The notes: generated by a model from the sequence alone, not told the origin. DNA of 64,000 nt from Paracoccaceae bacterium (GCA_027484915.1 JAIXSA010000105.1:1-64000); one strand, 5' to 3'; positions 1 to 10,521 are shown, numbered from the stretch's first letter. Made by a program: numbers and translations.

Positions 1-169
1 CCCCCGGCTCGCCGCCCCGCAGGGCACGGATCGCCCCCGCCAGCAGATCCTGCGCCGCCCGCTGCGCCTCTTGCAGTTCGGCCGCGACCGGCCCAAGCGC
101 GCCGGTCAGCCACAGGACCCCGCCCAGCACCGCCAGCACCAGCCCGGCATAGGTCAGGGTGCGGCGCAT
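1..169 (-). CDS. Nickel/cobalt (NicO-type) transporter, N-terminal fragment cut by window edge
   Basis: Reverse strand reads MRRTLTYAGLVLAVLGGVLWLTGALGPVAAELQEAQRAAQDLL...; hydrophobic N-terminus; start overlaps the stop of the DUF1007 gene, its usual partner. Confidence 0.55.
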   Translation of the reverse strand, partial: MRRTLTYAGLVLAVLGGVLWLTGALGPVAAELQEAQRAAQDLLAGAIRALRGGEPG

Positions 170-801
170 GTCAGGCGCACCTCCTCGGCGAAGTTGGCCC
201 CCACGGCAGGGAACTCGGCTTCAAGGTCGACGTCCGGCGTGTACTCCGCCAGCGCCTCCTGCAGCGCCTGCGCCGAAGCATCAAGGTCGGGGACAAAGAC
301 CTGCGCCGTGCAGCCTGTGCCACCCGTCACCACCGGATCGAAGGGGATGCTGTAGGCCACGTAATAGCCCGGATCATAGACCTGCACGATCAGCGGAACC
401 TCCCCCACGGGAACCGGAGCCGCAAAGTCCCGCACATGGGTCGAGGTGATCTTCCCCCCGGCATAACCCGCCGTCCAATCGCGCGGCCCCGACAGAACCA
501 GCGGCTTTTCCGCCATGAGCGCATAAGTGTCGCCCGCGAAACCCTCGATCCATTTCATGTCGAAGCCCGACAGTTGCGCCACTTCCTCGGGGGTCAGCTG
601 CCCGTCCCAGTCGGGGTCCAGCCCCATGTCGCCGACGATGTACAGCGAATAGAGATCATCATAGGTCCAGCTGATCCGAAGTCCCGTCGCCTCGTTCCGG
701 TCGTTCAGCAGCACTTCGACCTGCGTGTCGATGAAGACATGCGGATGGGCCAGCACCGGGCCAGCCGCAAGACAGAAGGGAAGAACCGCCACACGCCACA
801 T
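154..801 (-). CDS. DUF1007 family periplasmic protein
   Basis: Signal peptide MWRVAVLPFCLAAGPVLAHPHVFIDTQVEVL...; HPHVFID motif typical of DUF1007; start moved to the internal Met before the signal peptide. Confidence 0.85.
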   Translation of the reverse strand: MWRVAVLPFCLAAGPVLAHPHVFIDTQVEVLLNDRNEATGLRISWTYDDLYSLYIVGDMGLDPDWDGQLTPEEVAQLSGFDMKWIEGFAGDTYALMAEKPLVLSGPRDWTAGYAGGKITSTHVRDFAAPVPVGEVPLIVQVYDPGYYVAYSIPFDPVVTGGTGCTAQVFVPDLDASAQALQEALAEYTPDVDLEAEFPAVGANFAEEVRLTCAAP

Positions 802-871
802 GCCGCGCAAGGTAGTGACGCAAACGACCTTCGCCAAGGGTGGCCTGGCCACCCCGGCGCAGGCCTGCCGT

Positions 872-1792
872 TCAGCCGCGCTGCATCGCAGGGTGGGTGG
901 CCGCCTCATAGATGTCGGGCCCCATGCCCAGCACCTGCTGCGCCCGGCCCACGATCAGCGGGTCGGGGGTGCCCACGACCTCGAAGTCCTTGTTCGGATA
1001 GTCGATCGTCGACAGGAAATGCCGCATGCAGTTCAGCCGCGCGCGTTTCTTGTCGTTCGATTTCACGATCACCCAAGGCGCATCCGCCGTGTCGGTGTAG
1101 AAGAACATCGCCTCTTTCGCCTCGGTGTAATCATCCCACCGGTCCAGCGACGCCTTGTCGATGGGCGAAAGCTTCCACATCTTCAAGGGGTCCGTCTCCC
1201 GCGCAAGAAACCGCGCCCGCTGCTCCTCGCGCGTCACGCTGAACCAGTATTTGTAAAGGCGAATTCCAGACCGGACGAGCATCCGCTCCAGCTCCGGCGC
1301 CTGCCGCATGAATTCCAGATATTCGGTGGGCGTGCAGAAGCCCATCACGCGCTCCACCCCGGCCCGGTTGTACCAACTGCGGTCGTAGAACACCATTTCC
1401 CCCGCCGTCGGCAGATGCGCGATATAGCGCTGGAAGAACCACTGGCCTTTCTCTACGTCCGATGGCTTGGTCAGCGCGCAAACCCGGGCATAACGCGGGT
1501 TAAGATGCTCCATGAACCGCTTGATCGTGCCGCCCTTCCCCGCCGCATCGCGCCCCTCCATCAGGATCACGAACTTCTGCCCCGTCTCCTGCGCCCAGAT
1601 CTGCACCTTCAGAAGCTCGGCCTGCAGCTTGGCCTTCTCGGCCTCATAGGTCACCCGGCCCATCAGGCGCGCGTAAGGGTAGCGGCCGGATTCAAAGGCC
1701 TTATGCAGCGGGCTGTTCGCAACCGGAAAGGTCTTGGGGCCGGGGACGGCCTCGGCCGCCTCGGGGGTCGGGATCGTCGCGCTGTCTTCCAT
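872..1792 (-). CDS. ppk2: Polyphosphate kinase 2 (PPK2 family)
   Basis: Walker A EGRDAAGKGGTIKRF, FYDRSWYNRAGVERVMGF and RFLARETDPLKMWKLSPID motifs. Confidence 0.95.
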   Translation of the reverse strand: MEDSATIPTPEAAEAVPGPKTFPVANSPLHKAFESGRYPYARLMGRVTYEAEKAKLQAELLKVQIWAQETGQKFVILMEGRDAAGKGGTIKRFMEHLNPRYARVCALTKPSDVEKGQWFFQRYIAHLPTAGEMVFYDRSWYNRAGVERVMGFCTPTEYLEFMRQAPELERMLVRSGIRLYKYWFSVTREEQRARFLARETDPLKMWKLSPIDKASLDRWDDYTEAKEAMFFYTDTADAPWVIVKSNDKKRARLNCMRHFLSTIDYPNKDFEVVGTPDPLIVGRAQQVLGMGPDIYEAATHPAMQRG

Positions 1793-1852
1793 GCGGGGGC
1801 ACCTCCCTTGTTCGTGACGTCATCACCTCTGCACAGTCGACGACATTGTGCC

Positions 1853-1866
1853 TTGATCCGGATCAA
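1853..1866. promoter_or_regulatory. FNR/FnrL-type binding site
   Basis: TTGATCCGGATCAA matches TTGAT-N4-ATCAA exactly; lies between divergent ppk2 and GST starts. Confidence 0.65.
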
Positions 1867-1930
1867 CGGCGCCCCTTTTGCTTCCCGGCTACAGGCCCTA
1901 GGCTGCACCCAGCATCCGATGGAGTCCCCC

Positions 1931-2599
1931 ATGCCCACCCTGTACGGCGTCTTCCGCAGCCGCGCCTCGCGTCCGATCTGGCTTTTGTACGAACTGGACG
2001 CAGCCTTCGACCACGTTCCCGTCATCCAGGCCTACCGCCTCAAGGACGCCAAGGCCCCCGACGCCCCCTTCAACACCGCCTCGCCAGACTTTCTGAAGGT
2101 CAACCCCATCGGCCAGATCCCCGCCTGGGTCGAGGGCGACCTCGTGCTGACCGAATCCCTCGCCATCACCAACCACATCGCACGCACCCGGGGCGGCGAC
2201 CTCGCACCCAAGACCCCGGCCGAGGCGGCGCATCTTGATCAATGGACGCTCCTCGCCGTCACTTCCATCGAAGGCCCTGCGCTCGAGATCCAGACCATCA
2301 CTGGCCAGGGCGGCGACAAGACGGCCGAGGGCCAGGCCGCCATTTCGATCTGCGTCGCCAAGCTTCGCCGTCCGCTGGCGCGGCTGGAAGCACACCTTGG
2401 TGCGCACAGTTACCTTCTGGGCGACCGCTTCACCATCGCCGACCTGAACCTGGCCGAATGCCTGCGCTACGCCCAGGGCCATCCGACCCTGCTGGGCGAA
2501 TTTCCGGAGGTGAAAGCCTGGCTTGAACGCTGCCAGTCGCGCGCAGCATTCCAGCGGATGTGGGCCGCGCGCATGGCCGAACCGGCAAACCCCGCCTGA
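1931..2599 (+). CDS. Glutathione S-transferase family protein
   Basis: MPTLYGVFRSRASRPIWLLYELDAAFDHV...NPIGQIPAWVEGDLVLTESLAITNHIA; GST N- and C-terminal pattern. Confidence 0.9.
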   Translation: MPTLYGVFRSRASRPIWLLYELDAAFDHVPVIQAYRLKDAKAPDAPFNTASPDFLKVNPIGQIPAWVEGDLVLTESLAITNHIARTRGGDLAPKTPAEAAHLDQWTLLAVTSIEGPALEIQTITGQGGDKTAEGQAAISICVAKLRRPLARLEAHLGAHSYLLGDRFTIADLNLAECLRYAQGHPTLLGEFPEVKAWLERCQSRAAFQRMWAARMAEPANPA

Positions 2600-2671
2600 G
2601 CCGGCACACCAAGGTCCCGGCACGCAATCATTCTTGTTTAGGACAAGGTTTCGTCACGAACCGATTTTATC

Positions 2672-5152
2672 ATGTGGACCGGAGCGTTGATGACGTCCGC
2701 CACGAAAGCGATTGAAATGACTATTTCTGAACTTCAGGCAACAGCTGTTGTCCGCAAGAATTCCCTTGCGTTTGTCGAACAGTTGTTCGCCCTCTACGCC
2801 CAACATCGGCCCTTCGTCCTTGTCGCCGATGCCAAGCAGGCCGGCCAGCTTCCCGGGCTCAAGATCGACCAATGCCTCGACCCGGCCGAGACGACGGGCT
2901 GGTTCTCCGCCGCGCATCCGGTGATCCTGGACGACCGGCCCGCGCAGGTCAGCTACACCTCGGGCACGGAAGGGGTGCCCAAGGGCATCCTTCTGACCTA
3001 CCGCAACCTCGGCTACACCACCCAGCGCATCATCCACGTAATGCAGATGACTTCGGACATCCGCGAATACGTCGGCGTGCCCGCCACCTTTAGCTTCGGC
3101 ATGGCGCGCTACCGGGCCGTCAGCGCCGTGGGCGGCCGCGCCTACCTGCCGCCGCGCGGCTTCGACCCGCTGGAACTGGCCCGCATGCTCCGCGCGGGCG
3201 AGGTCAACGCGCTTTCCGCCGTCCCCACCCTTTTGCGCATTCTTCTGGCCGACCCGGGGATCATCGGTGCTGCGGGCAAGTCGCTGCGCTGGATGGAAAT
3301 CGGTTCGCAGCACATGACCGCCGAGGAAAAGCGCGCCATCCGTGCGATGTTCCCCAACGCCCTGATCGTGCAGCATTATGGCCTGACCGAAGCCTCGCGC
3401 AGCACCTTCCTGCAGATTTCCAAGGTGCCCGATCACCTGCTTGGTTCGGTCGGCCAGCCGGTCGGAGACGCCGAAATCGCCCTTGCCCCGGACGGCCGCA
3501 TCCGCATCCGCGGCCCCCAGGTCGCCCGCTCGCGCATTGACGCCGATGGTCTGCATGACCTTACCGACGCCGACGGCTGGCTGCAGACCAACGACCTTGG
3601 CCATCTGCAGGACGGCTATCTCTTCTTCGACGGCCGCGCCGACGACCTGATCAACTGCGGCGGCCAGAAGGTTGTCCCCGACCAGCTGGAAGACCGCATC
3701 CGCGCCCGCGTCGGCGAGGCCGCGCCGATTGCCGTCGCCAAGGTCCCGGATACCCAGCGCGGCGAAGGCATCCTCGTCGCGGTCGCAGGATCGGCAATCC
3801 CGGCCGACAAGCTCAAGTCCGCTGCGGCCGCCGCCCTGCAGGACATGGGCATCGTCGCAGGCAGCGCACTTCATGTCATGACCGTCGATGCCCTGCCTGT
3901 CACCGGCACAGGAAAGGTGCAACGCGGCAAGCTGGCCCAGATCTTCGCCGATCAGGAACGTGCTGCACCCGTTCCGGCCGCGGCTGCGTCCAACGAAATC
4001 ACCGATGTCCTCTCGCTCTTCCGGTTCGAGTTTCCGGGCCAGGATGTCCAACCCGAGGATTCATTCGAATCGCTTGGCGGCGATTCCCTGCACTACATCC
4101 AGTTTTCCCTGTCCTTCGAACGGCACTTCGGTGCGCTGCCCGACGAATGGGAACGGCTTAGCGCCCTCGACCTGCAGCGCCATCTGCAGCACAGCGACAC
4201 CTCCACCTGGCGCAGCCTCGAGACGGTGACCCTGACGCGCGCCTTCTTCATGATCTGTATCATCGGGCTTCATGCCGGGGCCTTCGACTACAGCAGCAAC
4301 TGGGGCGCGGCCTATTTCCTGTACATCCTTGCGGGCTATTCGGTCGCCCGCTTCCAGCTGCCCGAGATCATCCGGTCAGGCAGCGTCAAGACGCTCTGGG
4401 GCACGATCATCGCGCTGGCGATCCCGACCGTCCTGATGGACATCTTCCTCGAACTCATCTCCCGCAACTTCGAGCTTCCGTCCCTGCTCTTGATCTCGAA
4501 CTACCAGGTGCCCGCGACAATCACCGGCTCGTCGTTCTACTTCATCGAGATCTTCATCCAGATGATGCTGATCGCCATCGTGGGGCTCTCGATCCCGCAG
4601 GTGCGGGCCGCGTTCCAGCGGCATCCCTTTGCCAGCTCTCTGGCCTATTTCGCCATCATCGTCGCGGTAGACCAGCTGATCGAGGCGAACTTCGACGGCG
4701 ACTACAACTACCACCGCACGCCCTGGCATTATGGCTGGTGCTTCGCGCTAGGCATGGTCATCGCCACAGCCAAGGACCTGCGTGCGCAGATCCTTGCCTT
4801 CGTGCTCTGCGTGACCTGGGTCCCCTGGTACTTCGGCCTGACTTCGGCTGCGGCCTACATCACTGTCGCCGGTGCCCTCGTGATCTTCGTGCGCACGATA
4901 CCCGTGCCGTCACAGGTGAAGATCGTGGTGTCCGAAATTGCAGGCACCTCGATGTTCATCTACCTGACGCACTATCCGGCGATGGCGCTGGTCGGAAAGG
5001 CCTTCGGGCAAGAGATGCCCTGGACCGGCTTCTTCGTGGCCATCCTCGCCGGCATCGCCGCCTCTCGCGTCTATCTCTGGCTGGAACGCAAGGTCCTGCA
5101 GCTTGTGCGCCGCCGGTCGCAGACGGTGCGCGGCGACGCAATCACGAGCTAG
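2672..5152 (+). CDS. Fused adenylation (AMP-binding) - acyl/peptidyl carrier protein - multi-TM acyltransferase-like protein
   Basis: YTSGTEGVPKG, QHYGLTEASR, GRADDLINCGGQKVVPDQLE and VTGTGKVQRGK adenylation motifs; carrier motif DSFESLGGDSLHYIQF; about 300 C-terminal residues with about 10 hydrophobic segments. True start may be at 2690 or 2717. Confidence 0.85.
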   Translation: MWTGALMTSATKAIEMTISELQATAVVRKNSLAFVEQLFALYAQHRPFVLVADAKQAGQLPGLKIDQCLDPAETTGWFSAAHPVILDDRPAQVSYTSGTEGVPKGILLTYRNLGYTTQRIIHVMQMTSDIREYVGVPATFSFGMARYRAVSAVGGRAYLPPRGFDPLELARMLRAGEVNALSAVPTLLRILLADPGIIGAAGKSLRWMEIGSQHMTAEEKRAIRAMFPNALIVQHYGLTEASRSTFLQISKVPDHLLGSVGQPVGDAEIALAPDGRIRIRGPQVARSRIDADGLHDLTDADGWLQTNDLGHLQDGYLFFDGRADDLINCGGQKVVPDQLEDRIRARVGEAAPIAVAKVPDTQRGEGILVAVAGSAIPADKLKSAAAAALQDMGIVAGSALHVMTVDALPVTGTGKVQRGKLAQIFADQERAAPVPAAAASNEITDVLSLFRFEFPGQDVQPEDSFESLGGDSLHYIQFSLSFERHFGALPDEWERLSALDLQRHLQHSDTSTWRSLETVTLTRAFFMICIIGLHAGAFDYSSNWGAAYFLYILAGYSVARFQLPEIIRSGSVKTLWGTIIALAIPTVLMDIFLELISRNFELPSLLLISNYQVPATITGSSFYFIEIFIQMMLIAIVGLSIPQVRAAFQRHPFASSLAYFAIIVAVDQLIEANFDGDYNYHRTPWHYGWCFALGMVIATAKDLRAQILAFVLCVTWVPWYFGLTSAAAYITVAGALVIFVRTIPVPSQVKIVVSEIAGTSMFIYLTHYPAMALVGKAFGQEMPWTGFFVAILAGIAASRVYLWLERKVLQLVRRRSQTVRGDAITS

Positions 5153-5199
5153 CCGAACCGGTCCGACCACCCGTCAGGACGGTCGGACCGGTGCCCGCC

Positions 5200-6102
5200 T
5201 CAAGACCCCTGCTTGCGCCAGGGATGCTGCTCCTTGAACCCCAGCACGTCCTTTATCTTCCGGTTCGACAGCAGGCTCTCCCGCTCCCCCACTGGCCGCG
5301 ACAGGGGCACATTGGGGAAGTACTTCGCCAGCAGTTCCGAGTTCGGCTGCGGTACTGAATTCTCGTCGTTCGCCGCGTTGAACACCTGGAACCCAAGACC
5401 ATCCTTCTTCAGGCAGAGGTCCACGATCTGCCCCAGATCCCGCGCGTCGATGAAGCTGAAGGTGATCCGCCGCCGCAGCCCCGGGTCCGCCGCCGCCGCC
5501 GGGAAGACCGTCGCATACTCATGCGGCTCGATCACGTTGCCGATCCGCAAGGCATAGACATCCGCCCCGAACCGCCGCTGGAAACTCCGCGCCGTGACCT
5601 CGTTCACCTTCTTCGACATGCCGTAGCTGTCCATCGGGTCGATGTCATAGTCCTCTTCCAGCGGCAGCACCTTCGGGTCCACCACCCCGTCGCTGAAGCA
5701 CACACCATAGGTCGTCTCCGACGAGGCGATGATCACCTTCCGGATCCCCATCTTCAGGGCCGCCTCGATGACGTTGTAGGTCCCCACCGTGTTCACCCGG
5801 TAGCATTCCGTATCCGGCACCATCCCGTAGCGCGGGACGGCGGCGAAATGCACCACCGCATCGAAAAGCTGCGCCCCGCCCGGCTGGTCCATCTCGTCAT
5901 ACCCCGCATGGGTGCGCATCGCGGAATACACCTGCCCCGCGTCCGTGATATCCCCCAGCAGGTCATGCACCCCCGCATGCCCCAGCGGCACCTTGTCGAA
6001 ATTCAGCACCCGATGCCCCTGCGCCACCAGATAGGGCACCACGTGCTTCCCCGCCTTGCCCGACCCACCCGTAAAGAGTACCCGCATCGTCCTATCCTCC
6101 AT
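5200..6102 (-). CDS. NAD(P)-dependent epimerase/dehydratase (extended SDR)
   Basis: MRVLFTGGSGKAGKHVVPYLVAQGH Rossmann motif; YGMSKK active site. Confidence 0.88.
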   Translation of the reverse strand: MEDRTMRVLFTGGSGKAGKHVVPYLVAQGHRVLNFDKVPLGHAGVHDLLGDITDAGQVYSAMRTHAGYDEMDQPGGAQLFDAVVHFAAVPRYGMVPDTECYRVNTVGTYNVIEAALKMGIRKVIIASSETTYGVCFSDGVVDPKVLPLEEDYDIDPMDSYGMSKKVNEVTARSFQRRFGADVYALRIGNVIEPHEYATVFPAAAADPGLRRRITFSFIDARDLGQIVDLCLKKDGLGFQVFNAANDENSVPQPNSELLAKYFPNVPLSRPVGERESLLSNRKIKDVLGFKEQHPWRKQGS

Positions 6103-6209
6103 TGCTTGCCCCTAACCTAGGCCGCACCCGCGCGCCCTTCCACCCCCCACATCTTGCGCCCCAAGGCCCATCGGTGGTCTAATGCCTGCGTTCCGAATAA
6201 GGTGACACC

Positions 6210-8162
6210 ATGTCCAACGACCTCCTCTCCGGCGCTTCGACCTACGACGCCAATTCCATCGAGGTCCTCGAAGGCCTGGAACCCGTCCGCAAGCGCCCCG
6301 GCATGTACATCGGCGGCACCGACGAACGCGCGCTCCACCACATGGTCGCCGAAATCCTCGACAACGCGATGGACGAGGCCGTCGCAGGCCACGCCAACCG
6401 CATCGAGCTTGAGCTTCACGCAGACAACTCCGTCACCGTCCGCGACAACGGCCGCGGCATCCCCGTCGACCCCCACCCCAAGTTCCCCGGCAAGTCCGCG
6501 CTGGAGGTGATCCTCTGCACCCTCCACGCCGGGGGCAAGTTCAACGCCAAGGCCTACTCCACCTCCGGCGGCCTCAACGGCGTCGGCTCCTCCGTGGTCA
6601 ACGCCCTCTCCGACGCCCTCACCGTCCAGGTCGCGCTCAACAAGGAACTGTACGAACAATCCTTCTCCCGCGGCATCCCCCTTGGCCCCATCCAGAAACT
6701 CGGCCCCATCCAGAACCGCCGCGGCACCTGGTTCACCTTCCACCCCGACCCAGAGATCTTCGGCCACCAGACCCTGAAACCCGCCCGCCTCTTCAAGATG
6801 GCGCGGTCCAAGGCCTACCTCTTCTCCGGCGTCGAAATCCGCTGGAAATCCGCCATCCCCGACGGCGACACACCCCAGGAAGCCACCTTCCACTTCCCCG
6901 GCGGCCTCGCCGACTTCCTCAACGACAGCCTCAAGAAGGTCACCACCTACTCCGAACGCCCCTTCGCCGGCCGCGTCAGCTTCGAAGAGAAATACCAGGT
7001 CCCCGGCTCCGTCGAATGGGCGATCAACTGGACCCCCGCCCAGGACGGCTACCTGCATTCGTACTGCAACACCGTCCCCACCCCCGAAGGCGGCACGCAT
7101 GAGGCCGGCTTCTGGGCCGCGATCCTGAAAGGCATCCGCGCCTATGGCGAGCGGGTCAAGAACCGCAAGGCCGACCAGATCACCCGCGACGACCTCCTCA
7201 CCGGCGGCTGCGCGCTCCTCTCGATCTTCATCCGCGAGCCGCAATTCGTCGGCCAGACCAAGGACCGGCTCTCGACCGAGGAAGCCGCCAAATGGGTCGA
7301 AAACGCCGTCCGCGACCATTTCGACACCTGGCTCGCCGCCGACCCGAAATCCGCCGGGGCGATCCTCGATTTCCTCGTCCTCCGCGCCGAGGAACGCCTG
7401 CGCCGGCGTGAGGAAAAGGAAACCCAGCGCAAGACCGCCACCAAGAAACTGCGCCTGCCCGGCAAACTTACCGACTGCTCCGCCAAGTCCCGCGAGGGCA
7501 CGGAACTCTTCATCGTCGAAGGCGACAGCGCGGGCGGCTCCGCTAAAGGCGCGAGAAACCGCGAGACGCAGGCCCTCCTCCCCCTCAAGGGCAAGATCCT
7601 GAACGTCCTCGGCGCCGCCTCCGCCAAGCTGAACGAGAACGCCGAAATCCGCGACCTGTGTGAGGCACTTGGCACCGGCATGGGCACCCGCTTCAAGCTG
7701 GACGACCTGCGCTACGAGAAAATCATCATCATGACCGACGCCGACGTCGACGGCGCGCATATCGCGTCCCTGTTGATGACCTTCTTCTTCACCCAGATGC
7801 GCCCCCTGATCGACAAGGGCCACCTCTACCTCGCCTGCCCGCCCCTCTACCGCCTGACCCAAGGCGCGCGCCGGATGTACGTCGCCGACGACGCCGAGAA
7901 AGAGCTCTGGCTCGCCAAGGGCCTGGGAGGCAAAGGCAAGATCGACGTCCAGCGCTTCAAGGGTCTGGGCGAGATGGACGCCAAGGACCTGAAAGACACC
8001 ACGATGAACCCCGCGACCCGGAAATTGATCCGCGTCAGCATCGACGAGGACGAACCGGGCGACACCAGCGACCTCGTGGAGCGCCTGATGGGCAAGAAGC
8101 CGGAGCTGCGCTTCCAGTACATCCAGGAAAACGCGCGGTTTGTGGAGGAGTTGGATGTCTAG
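6210..8162 (+). CDS. parE: DNA topoisomerase IV subunit B
   Basis: GHKL and TOPRIM motifs: VLEGLEPVRKRPGMYIG, GLNGVGSSVVNALSD, LFIVEGDSAGGSAKGARNRETQALLPLKGKILNV. Confidence 0.97.
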   Translation: MSNDLLSGASTYDANSIEVLEGLEPVRKRPGMYIGGTDERALHHMVAEILDNAMDEAVAGHANRIELELHADNSVTVRDNGRGIPVDPHPKFPGKSALEVILCTLHAGGKFNAKAYSTSGGLNGVGSSVVNALSDALTVQVALNKELYEQSFSRGIPLGPIQKLGPIQNRRGTWFTFHPDPEIFGHQTLKPARLFKMARSKAYLFSGVEIRWKSAIPDGDTPQEATFHFPGGLADFLNDSLKKVTTYSERPFAGRVSFEEKYQVPGSVEWAINWTPAQDGYLHSYCNTVPTPEGGTHEAGFWAAILKGIRAYGERVKNRKADQITRDDLLTGGCALLSIFIREPQFVGQTKDRLSTEEAAKWVENAVRDHFDTWLAADPKSAGAILDFLVLRAEERLRRREEKETQRKTATKKLRLPGKLTDCSAKSREGTELFIVEGDSAGGSAKGARNRETQALLPLKGKILNVLGAASAKLNENAEIRDLCEALGTGMGTRFKLDDLRYEKIIIMTDADVDGAHIASLLMTFFFTQMRPLIDKGHLYLACPPLYRLTQGARRMYVADDAEKELWLAKGLGGKGKIDVQRFKGLGEMDAKDLKDTTMNPATRKLIRVSIDEDEPGDTSDLVERLMGKKPELRFQYIQENARFVEELDV

Positions 8163-8201
8163 GGTCTGGACCCATCAATCAGCTTGAGGTCCCCTGGGCT
8201 G

Positions 8202-8316
8202 CGCTATCGCCGCCGCAACCGGATCGAGATCACGTTCGGGCGACTGGAAGACTGGCGCAGGGTCGGAACCCTCTACCACAGATGTGCCAAGACCTTGCTC
8301 TCTGCCGCCGCCCCCG
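8202..8316 (+). pseudogene. IS5-family-type transposase C-terminal remnant
   Basis: Direct translation gives RYRRRNRIEITFGRLEDWRRVGTLYHRCAKTLLSAAA, resembling the (Y)RRRNRIE..FGRLKDWRR.ATRYDRC...LSA terminus; no start codon or upstream catalytic region. Confidence 0.7.
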
Positions 8317-8319
8317 ACG

Positions 8320-10521
8320 CTAGCGTGCCGCGGTCGCGCCTGCCTGATCGTCGTCCCTGACCGGGATCAGCCGCGGCGCGTCCTTCGCCGCTGTGCCGCG
8401 CCCTGACAGCGAGGGGTTCTCCATGAAGAACTGGTGGCAGTTGAAAAGCTGCGCGCCCTCCGACCCCAGGTCGCGCGCATAGCTGCCGTCGGGCGACAGC
8501 ACCCAGCTTTGCGCCTCGTCCGCCAGGTTCGCGGCCATGATCTGGCTGAGGATCTGGTTCTTCACCGTGGGATTATGCGCCTCGACCAGGGTTTCCACCC
8601 TGCGCGTCAGGTTGCGGCCCATCCAGTCGGCGCTGGAGAAGAAGACGCGCGCCTTCTTGGCCGGAAGCCCGTGGCCATTGCCAAAGCAGACGATGCGGGA
8701 GTGCTCAAGAAACCGCCCGACGATGGACTTGACGCGGATGTTGTCGGACAGGCCTTTCACGCCCGGACGCAAGCCGCAGATACCACGCACGACGAGGCTG
8801 ATCTTCACTCCGGCCTGGCTTGCCGCGTAAAGCGCGTCGATCACGTCGGGCTCGATGATCGAATTCATCTTGGCCCAGATTTCGGCCGGTCGTCCGGCGC
8901 GGGCGTGCTCGGCTTCGGCCGTGATCAGGTCCAGAAGGCGCGGCTTCAGCGTGATCGGACTGATCGCAAGGTTCTCCAGGCCCTCGGGTTGCACGTAGCC
9001 GGACAGGTAGTTGAACACCTTCGTCGCATCGCGCCCAAGGGCCGGATCGCAGGTGAAGAACGACAGGTCGGTGTAGATGCGCGCCGTGATCGGGTGGTAG
9101 TTGCCGGTCCCGTAATGGGTATAGGTCACCAGATGGTCGCCCTCGCGCCGGACAACGGTGCTGATCTTGGCGTGGGTCTTGTAGTTGACGAAGCCGTAGA
9201 CGACATGCGCCCCCGAACGCTCCAGCCGGCGGGACTGGCGGATGTTCGCGGCCTCGTCAAAGCGGGCTTTCAGTTCCACAAGCGCGGTCACCGATTTCCC
9301 GGCCTCGGCCGCCTCGCAAAGGGCAGAGACCACGGGGCTGTCCCACGAGGTCCGGTAAAGCGTCTGCTTGATCGCCAGCACGTTCGGATCGGTCGCCGCC
9401 TGCTGCAGGAAGCGGATCACCATGTCGAAGGTCTCATACGGGTGGTGCAGCAGCATGTCCTTCTGCCGGATCGCCGCGAACATGTCGTCCTCGTGGTCCT
9501 TCACCCGCTCGGGCACCCGGGGAATGAAAGGGGGCCACATCAGGTCCTTTCGCGAGGGCAGGATCAGCTCTTTAAGGTCCGCGACACCCAGAAGGCCCTT
9601 CACCTCCACCACTTCGTCCTCGGTGACGGCAAGCTCTTGCATGATGAGGGCACGCAGGGATTCTGGCGCACCGGCAGACAGCTTCAGCCGGATCACCTCG
9701 CCCCGGCGGCGGCGCTTCAGCGCGGTTTCGAATTCGCGGACCAGGTCCTCGGCCTCGTCCTCGACTTCCAGGTCGCTGTCGCGCAGGACGCGGAAGGTGC
9801 AGTGGCCACGGTCGGTGTAGCCCGGGAACAGCATGTCGAGGTGCAGCAGCAGCAGCTCTTCCAGCGGCAGGAAGCGATGCTCACCCTCCTTGCCCGGCAG
9901 GGCGACAAAGCGCGCGATCTGCTGCGGCACCGGCAGCAGCGCCTTCAGCGGGCGATGGTCGGTGATCCGCTCCAGCTCCAGCGCAAGGGAGAAGCCGGTA
10001 TTCGGGATGAAAGGGAACGGATGCGCCGGGTCGATCGCCAGGGGGGACAGAACCGGAAAGACGTTGGTCAGGAAGTGCGTCTCAAGGTGCTTGAGGTCGC
10101 GTGCCGTCAGCTTCGAGCGCTGGACGAGGCTGATCCCCTCAGCTTCCATCTCTTTCCGGAGGCGGTTGAAGGTGGATTGCTGGGTCTGCATCAGCCGGCG
10201 CGCGTCGGCGTTGATCAGTTGCAGCTGTTCGGCCGGGCTGCGACCGTCTTCGGAAAGTGTCGCATTGCCGTTGCGCACCAGCGCCCGCAGGCCCGCCACG
10301 CGGACGGTGTAGAATTCATCGAGGTTGGTGGCACTGATCGAAAGGAAGCGCAGCCGTTCCAGCAGCGGGACGTGGGGGTTCGCCGCCTCTTCAAGGACGC
10401 GCCAGTTGAACGCAAGCCACGAAAGCTCGCGGTTGAAGAAGCGGCCGGGACCGGCGGTCTCTGCGAAGGGCAGTTCGACGGGCGCGGGGAACTGGGAACG
10501 AAGGAAATCGGCCTGGGTCAT
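8320..10521 (-). CDS. ppk1: Polyphosphate kinase 1
   Basis: [61 protein letters not shown] and [17 protein letters not shown] motifs; ATG at 10521 preferred over GTG at 10542. Confidence 0.95.
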   Translation of the reverse strand: MTQADFLRSQFPAPVELPFAETAGPGRFFNRELSWLAFNWRVLEEAANPHVPLLERLRFLSISATNLDEFYTVRVAGLRALVRNGNATLSEDGRSPAEQLQLINADARRLMQTQQSTFNRLRKEMEAEGISLVQRSKLTARDLKHLETHFLTNVFPVLSPLAIDPAHPFPFIPNTGFSLALELERITDHRPLKALLPVPQQIARFVALPGKEGEHRFLPLEELLLLHLDMLFPGYTDRGHCTFRVLRDSDLEVEDEAEDLVREFETALKRRRRGEVIRLKLSAGAPESLRALIMQELAVTEDEVVEVKGLLGVADLKELILPSRKDLMWPPFIPRVPERVKDHEDDMFAAIRQKDMLLHHPYETFDMVIRFLQQAATDPNVLAIKQTLYRTSWDSPVVSALCEAAEAGKSVTALVELKARFDEAANIRQSRRLERSGAHVVYGFVNYKTHAKISTVVRREGDHLVTYTHYGTGNYHPITARIYTDLSFFTCDPALGRDATKVFNYLSGYVQPEGLENLAISPITLKPRLLDLITAEAEHARAGRPAEIWAKMNSIIEPDVIDALYAASQAGVKISLVVRGICGLRPGVKGLSDNIRVKSIVGRFLEHSRIVCFGNGHGLPAKKARVFFSSADWMGRNLTRRVETLVEAHNPTVKNQILSQIMAANLADEAQSWVLSPDGSYARDLGSEGAQLFNCHQFFMENPSLSGRGTAAKDAPRLIPVRDDDQAGATAAR

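Noticed and set aside
725-2599. 624-aa ORF spanning ppk2 antisense and GST
   Set aside because: N-terminal part is the shadow of ppk2; only the C-terminal GST portion is real, starting near 1931
6117-7862. 581-aa minus ORF rich in G/E/A/V
   Set aside because: Antisense shadow of parE
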